A DNA stretch of 7,109 nucleotides from Syntrophomonadaceae bacterium (GTDB lineage: Bacteria; Bacillota; Dethiobacteria; DTU022): NCBI GenBank assembly GCA_003564055.1, contig PWSG01000061.1, positions 1-7,109 on the forward strand, written 5' to 3'. Under the pieces are notes generated by a model, which was not told the origin of the DNA, did no database searches, and saw nothing but the letters and a program-made list of their open reading frames with translations. The position numbers were made by a program, and so were the translations under genes. Below are positions 4,942 through 7,109 of this stretch, piece after piece (the first letter of the stretch is position 1; every line of letters begins with the position of its first letter).

Positions 4942-6654
4942 ATGTCTGACCGGTTGTGGCTTAAGAATTACCCGGTTCGGTGGAACCTGGAATACCCGGA
5001 AGTATCTGTATATCGATATTTAAAAGAAAATACTAAAAACTGCGGCGATTTAAATGCCCTGGTTTTTTTTGAAAAAGAGATTTCATTTCGCAAGATGCAT
5101 GAGTACATTGATAGGTTTGCAGCGGCCTTATTTGACCTGGGGGTAAGAAAAGGGGACCGGGTGGCGCTTATGATGCCTAATTGTCCCGAGTTTGTTTATA
5201 CCTACTATGCCTGCATGAAACTTGGAGCAATAGAAGTACAGGTAGACCCTCTTTACATGCCCTCCGAGCTGGAATTTGCGCTTAAAGATTCGGAAGCAAA
5301 AATTCTTGTGGTGGCAGATGAGGTGATTGATTCTTTCCAGGCGATCCGAGATAGTGTTCCATTAGATCACGTAATTGTTAGCAAGTTAAGTGGTGCTGAT
5401 GTGACTGGTGAGAATCTCTGGTTTGATGAATTACTTGAAAAGTATCCGCCTTCTTCTCCGGAAGCTGAAATAGATCCAAAAGAAGATGTTGCCGTGCTGC
5501 AGTACACCGGTGGAACCACCGGTACTACCAAGGCTGCCATGCTGACCCACTATAATCTTATTTCCAACGTAGTTCAGAAAAAAGAATGGTTTTCTGATCT
5601 GGGAAAAGAGAAATTTCAAAATGGTCTCACCCAGCAGTACGGGTTGGGCTTACTTCCTTTATTCCAGATCACCGGCTTGAATTTTTGTTTAAATTTAGCC
5701 CTTACCTATCCTATGGGTATGATTATGCTTCCATATTTTGACATAGAATATATTTTAAATTTAATTGATACCTACAGCCCGGCATTTTTCCCAGGCGTAC
5801 CAACCATTTTTTCTGCTATTGCCGATCATCCGGAAGCAAACAAACATAACTTGAAGGCAGTTGATATCTGGCGCACCGGTGGAGCGCCAATGCCGGTAGA
5901 ACTAATTGATTATATTGAAAAGCGCACCGGCATTAAAATTATTGAAGGATATGGTTTAACAGAAGCTTCGCCGACTACGCATTCCAATCCTTTTATGGGA
6001 ATACGTAAGTATGGCAGTGTAGGTTTGCCTTACCCAGACACAGAGTGCCGAATCATAAATCCGGAAAATGGGTCGGAAGAGGTCCCTGTTGGCGAAGAAG
6101 GCGAACTAATTATCAAGGGACCGCAGATCATGAAAGGCTACTGGAAAAACCCTGAAGATACCGAAGAAATCCTCCGTGACGGTTGGCTTTACACCCGGGA
6201 TATTGCCAGGATGGATGAAGGAGGTTATTTCTATATAGTCGATCGAGAGAAAGATATTGTTATTATTGGAGGTATTAACGTTTACCCGAGGGAAGTTGAC
6301 GAAGTGTTCTTTAAACATCCGAAAGTTGCCGAAGTTGTCAGCAAAGGGATTCCGGATGATTTTTACGGAGAAGTGCTTAAAACTTATGTAGTGCTTAAGG
6401 ATGGTGAAAGCGCCACAGAAGATGAACTCTTAGATTACGCTGCCGAAAAGCTTGCCGTTTACAAACTGCCGCGTGTTATTGAATTTCGCAGTGAACTTCC
6501 CAAGAGCAATGCCGGCAAGATCTTGCGGCGAGCCCTGGTGGAAAAAGAGAATGAGAAGGTAGCAAGTGAAAATATAAAGACAGCTGTCAGGTTGCCGGAA
6601 TGGGAAGAAGATGTTATCAGCCTGGATGATTTTTCAGATGATTTTGACATGTAA
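4942..6654 (+). CDS. Acyl-CoA synthetase (AMP-forming), FadD-like
   Basis: 570 residues, cytosolic or membrane-associated. It would activate a carboxylic acid, probably a fatty acid, with ATP and CoA through an acyl-adenylate. N-terminal domain: ATP loop YTGGTTGTTKAAMLTH (188-203), GGAPMP (313-318), GYGLTEASPTTH (336-347). Hinge: DGWLYTRDIARMDEGGYF (413-430) and VDREKDIVIIGGINVYP (433-449). Small C-terminal domain with the catalytic Lys526 in SNAGKILRR. Key residues for adenylation (Glu341, Asp420, Lys526) are kept, but the usual PKG of the loop is TKA, the motif-A4 His is Gln242 (LPLFQITGL), and TGD is TRD (Arg419). After Lys526 there are 44 residues ending in an acidic tail (DDFSDDFDM). AGGAGG lies 11 bases before the start. 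It is plausibly the partner of the acyl-CoA dehydrogenase, replacing the broken ligase at the left edge. Substrate is not determined. Confidence 0.95.
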   Translation: MSDRLWLKNYPVRWNLEYPEVSVYRYLKENTKNCGDLNALVFFEKEISFRKMHEYIDRFAAALFDLGVRKGDRVALMMPNCPEFVYTYYACMKLGAIEVQVDPLYMPSELEFALKDSEAKILVVADEVIDSFQAIRDSVPLDHVIVSKLSGADVTGENLWFDELLEKYPPSSPEAEIDPKEDVAVLQYTGGTTGTTKAAMLTHYNLISNVVQKKEWFSDLGKEKFQNGLTQQYGLGLLPLFQITGLNFCLNLALTYPMGMIMLPYFDIEYILNLIDTYSPAFFPGVPTIFSAIADHPEANKHNLKAVDIWRTGGAPMPVELIDYIEKRTGIKIIEGYGLTEASPTTHSNPFMGIRKYGSVGLPYPDTECRIINPENGSEEVPVGEEGELIIKGPQIMKGYWKNPEDTEEILRDGWLYTRDIARMDEGGYFYIVDREKDIVIIGGINVYPREVDEVFFKHPKVAEVVSKGIPDDFYGEVLKTYVVLKDGESATEDELLDYAAEKLAVYKLPRVIEFRSELPKSNAGKILRRALVEKENEKVASENIKTAVRLPEWEEDVISLDDFSDDFDM

Positions 6655-6739
6655 GTGCAGTTTTTTTCAGCAGGGACTAAAACAATAATTTAGAAGCTTT
6701 TTTAAATGGTTTATAAGATAACAAGAAGGTGGGGGTAGA

Positions 6740-7109
6740 ATGAGCAAACTAATAGACGGTTTTAACGAAATAGTAGAAGAACTAAAAGCAGACCTGGATG
6801 AAGGATTTGTAGCCAATGATATCTGGCATAGCAAAGATGCTCAGTCGCTGGCAGGTTATAATTCGCAGCCCAAGGCAGTTGCTCTTTTTAACGAGGTTAC
6901 GCGAACTTTGGACAAAACACTGGCAAACGCAAAATATCCCGGCCTGGGTGATTATTATATGGTTCACCTGGAAAATGGTCTTCTGGTTGTGGTGGCGATA
7001 GAAGGCGATTATCAGCACATGGTATTAGTTGATCTTTCAAAGAGATCTATAGGCATCCTGATGAGTGTGCACTGCCAAACCTTATTAATTTCCTACCAGA
7101 AGAGTTTGC
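6740..7109 (+). CDS. Small conserved-looking protein, possibly roadblock/LC7-like; 3' end outside window
   Basis: Open from ATG 6740 to the window edge (123 codons, no stop), preceded by AAGGTGG at 6726-6732 with a 7-base spacer. It starts MSKLIDGFNEIVEELKADL, then ANDIWHSKDAQSLAGYNSQP, a helix (AVALFNEVTRTLDKTLA), and alternating hydrophobic strands (DYYMVHLENGLLVVVAIEG, HMVLVDLSKRSIGILMS). The order helix, strands, helix, strands and the phrase about a residue's lit-up display (WHSxDxxSLAGYN) resemble the small roadblock/LC7 profilin-like proteins that partner GTPases. I judged this by eye and hold it loosely. No signal peptide or membrane helix is seen. It follows the synthetase by 85 bases, in which I see no clear terminator, so it may be cotranscribed. 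Confidence 0.75.
   Translation, partial: MSKLIDGFNEIVEELKADLDEGFVANDIWHSKDAQSLAGYNSQPKAVALFNEVTRTLDKTLANAKYPGLGDYYMVHLENGLLVVVAIEGDYQHMVLVDLSKRSIGILMSVHCQTLLISYQKSL

Noticed and set aside
6655..6739. Terminator between the synthetase and the last gene
   Set aside because: T-rich stretches are present but no GC-rich stem precedes either of them, so I could not support one.

Overview
The window looks like chromosomal DNA of a low-to-medium GC Gram-positive bacterium. A syntrophic or fatty-acid-using anaerobe of the Clostridia or Desulfotomaculum kind is my best guess. The reasons are strong AGGAGG-type ribosome sites, a consensus TTGACA-N17-TATAAT promoter, a c-di-GMP-I (GEMM) riboswitch, and acyl-CoA metabolism genes that read like clostridial family members. 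The assignment is inference, because no marker gene is present.

Left third (minus strand, read right to left): a TetR-type regulator fused to a MaoC/hotdog domain (2609-1530), an acyl-CoA dehydrogenase (1479-331), and a decayed acyl-CoA ligase (about 299 to beyond the left edge). The ligase has lost its N-terminal part and an internal block of about 85 codons, and its reading frame is broken. The three probably form or formed one operon for fatty or branched acyl-CoA oxidation.

Middle: an AT-rich gap (2610-3025) with inverted repeats leads into a strong promoter (3026-3054), a c-di-GMP-I riboswitch (about 3079-3167) with an overlapping terminator, and a further 140 bases of leader able to form several competing hairpins. 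These precede an ATG at 3387. The gene (3387-4760) encodes a MORN-repeat protein of 457 residues anchored by a single C-terminal membrane helix. A 14-base direct repeat lies on each side of this riboswitch-MORN unit.

Right third (plus strand): an intact acyl-CoA synthetase (4942-6654) with changes at several usually conserved motif positions and an acidic tail, then the start of a small soluble protein (6740 to beyond the right edge) that may have a roadblock/LC7-like fold.

Working together: the synthetase would activate an acid to its CoA ester, the dehydrogenase would oxidise it, and the fusion regulator, whose hotdog domain lacks the catalytic pair of enoyl-CoA hydratases, could sense an acyl-CoA. 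The c-di-GMP-controlled MORN membrane protein sits between these genes and looks like an independent unit. The most unusual items are the TetR-MaoC fusion and the long switching leader of the MORN gene.
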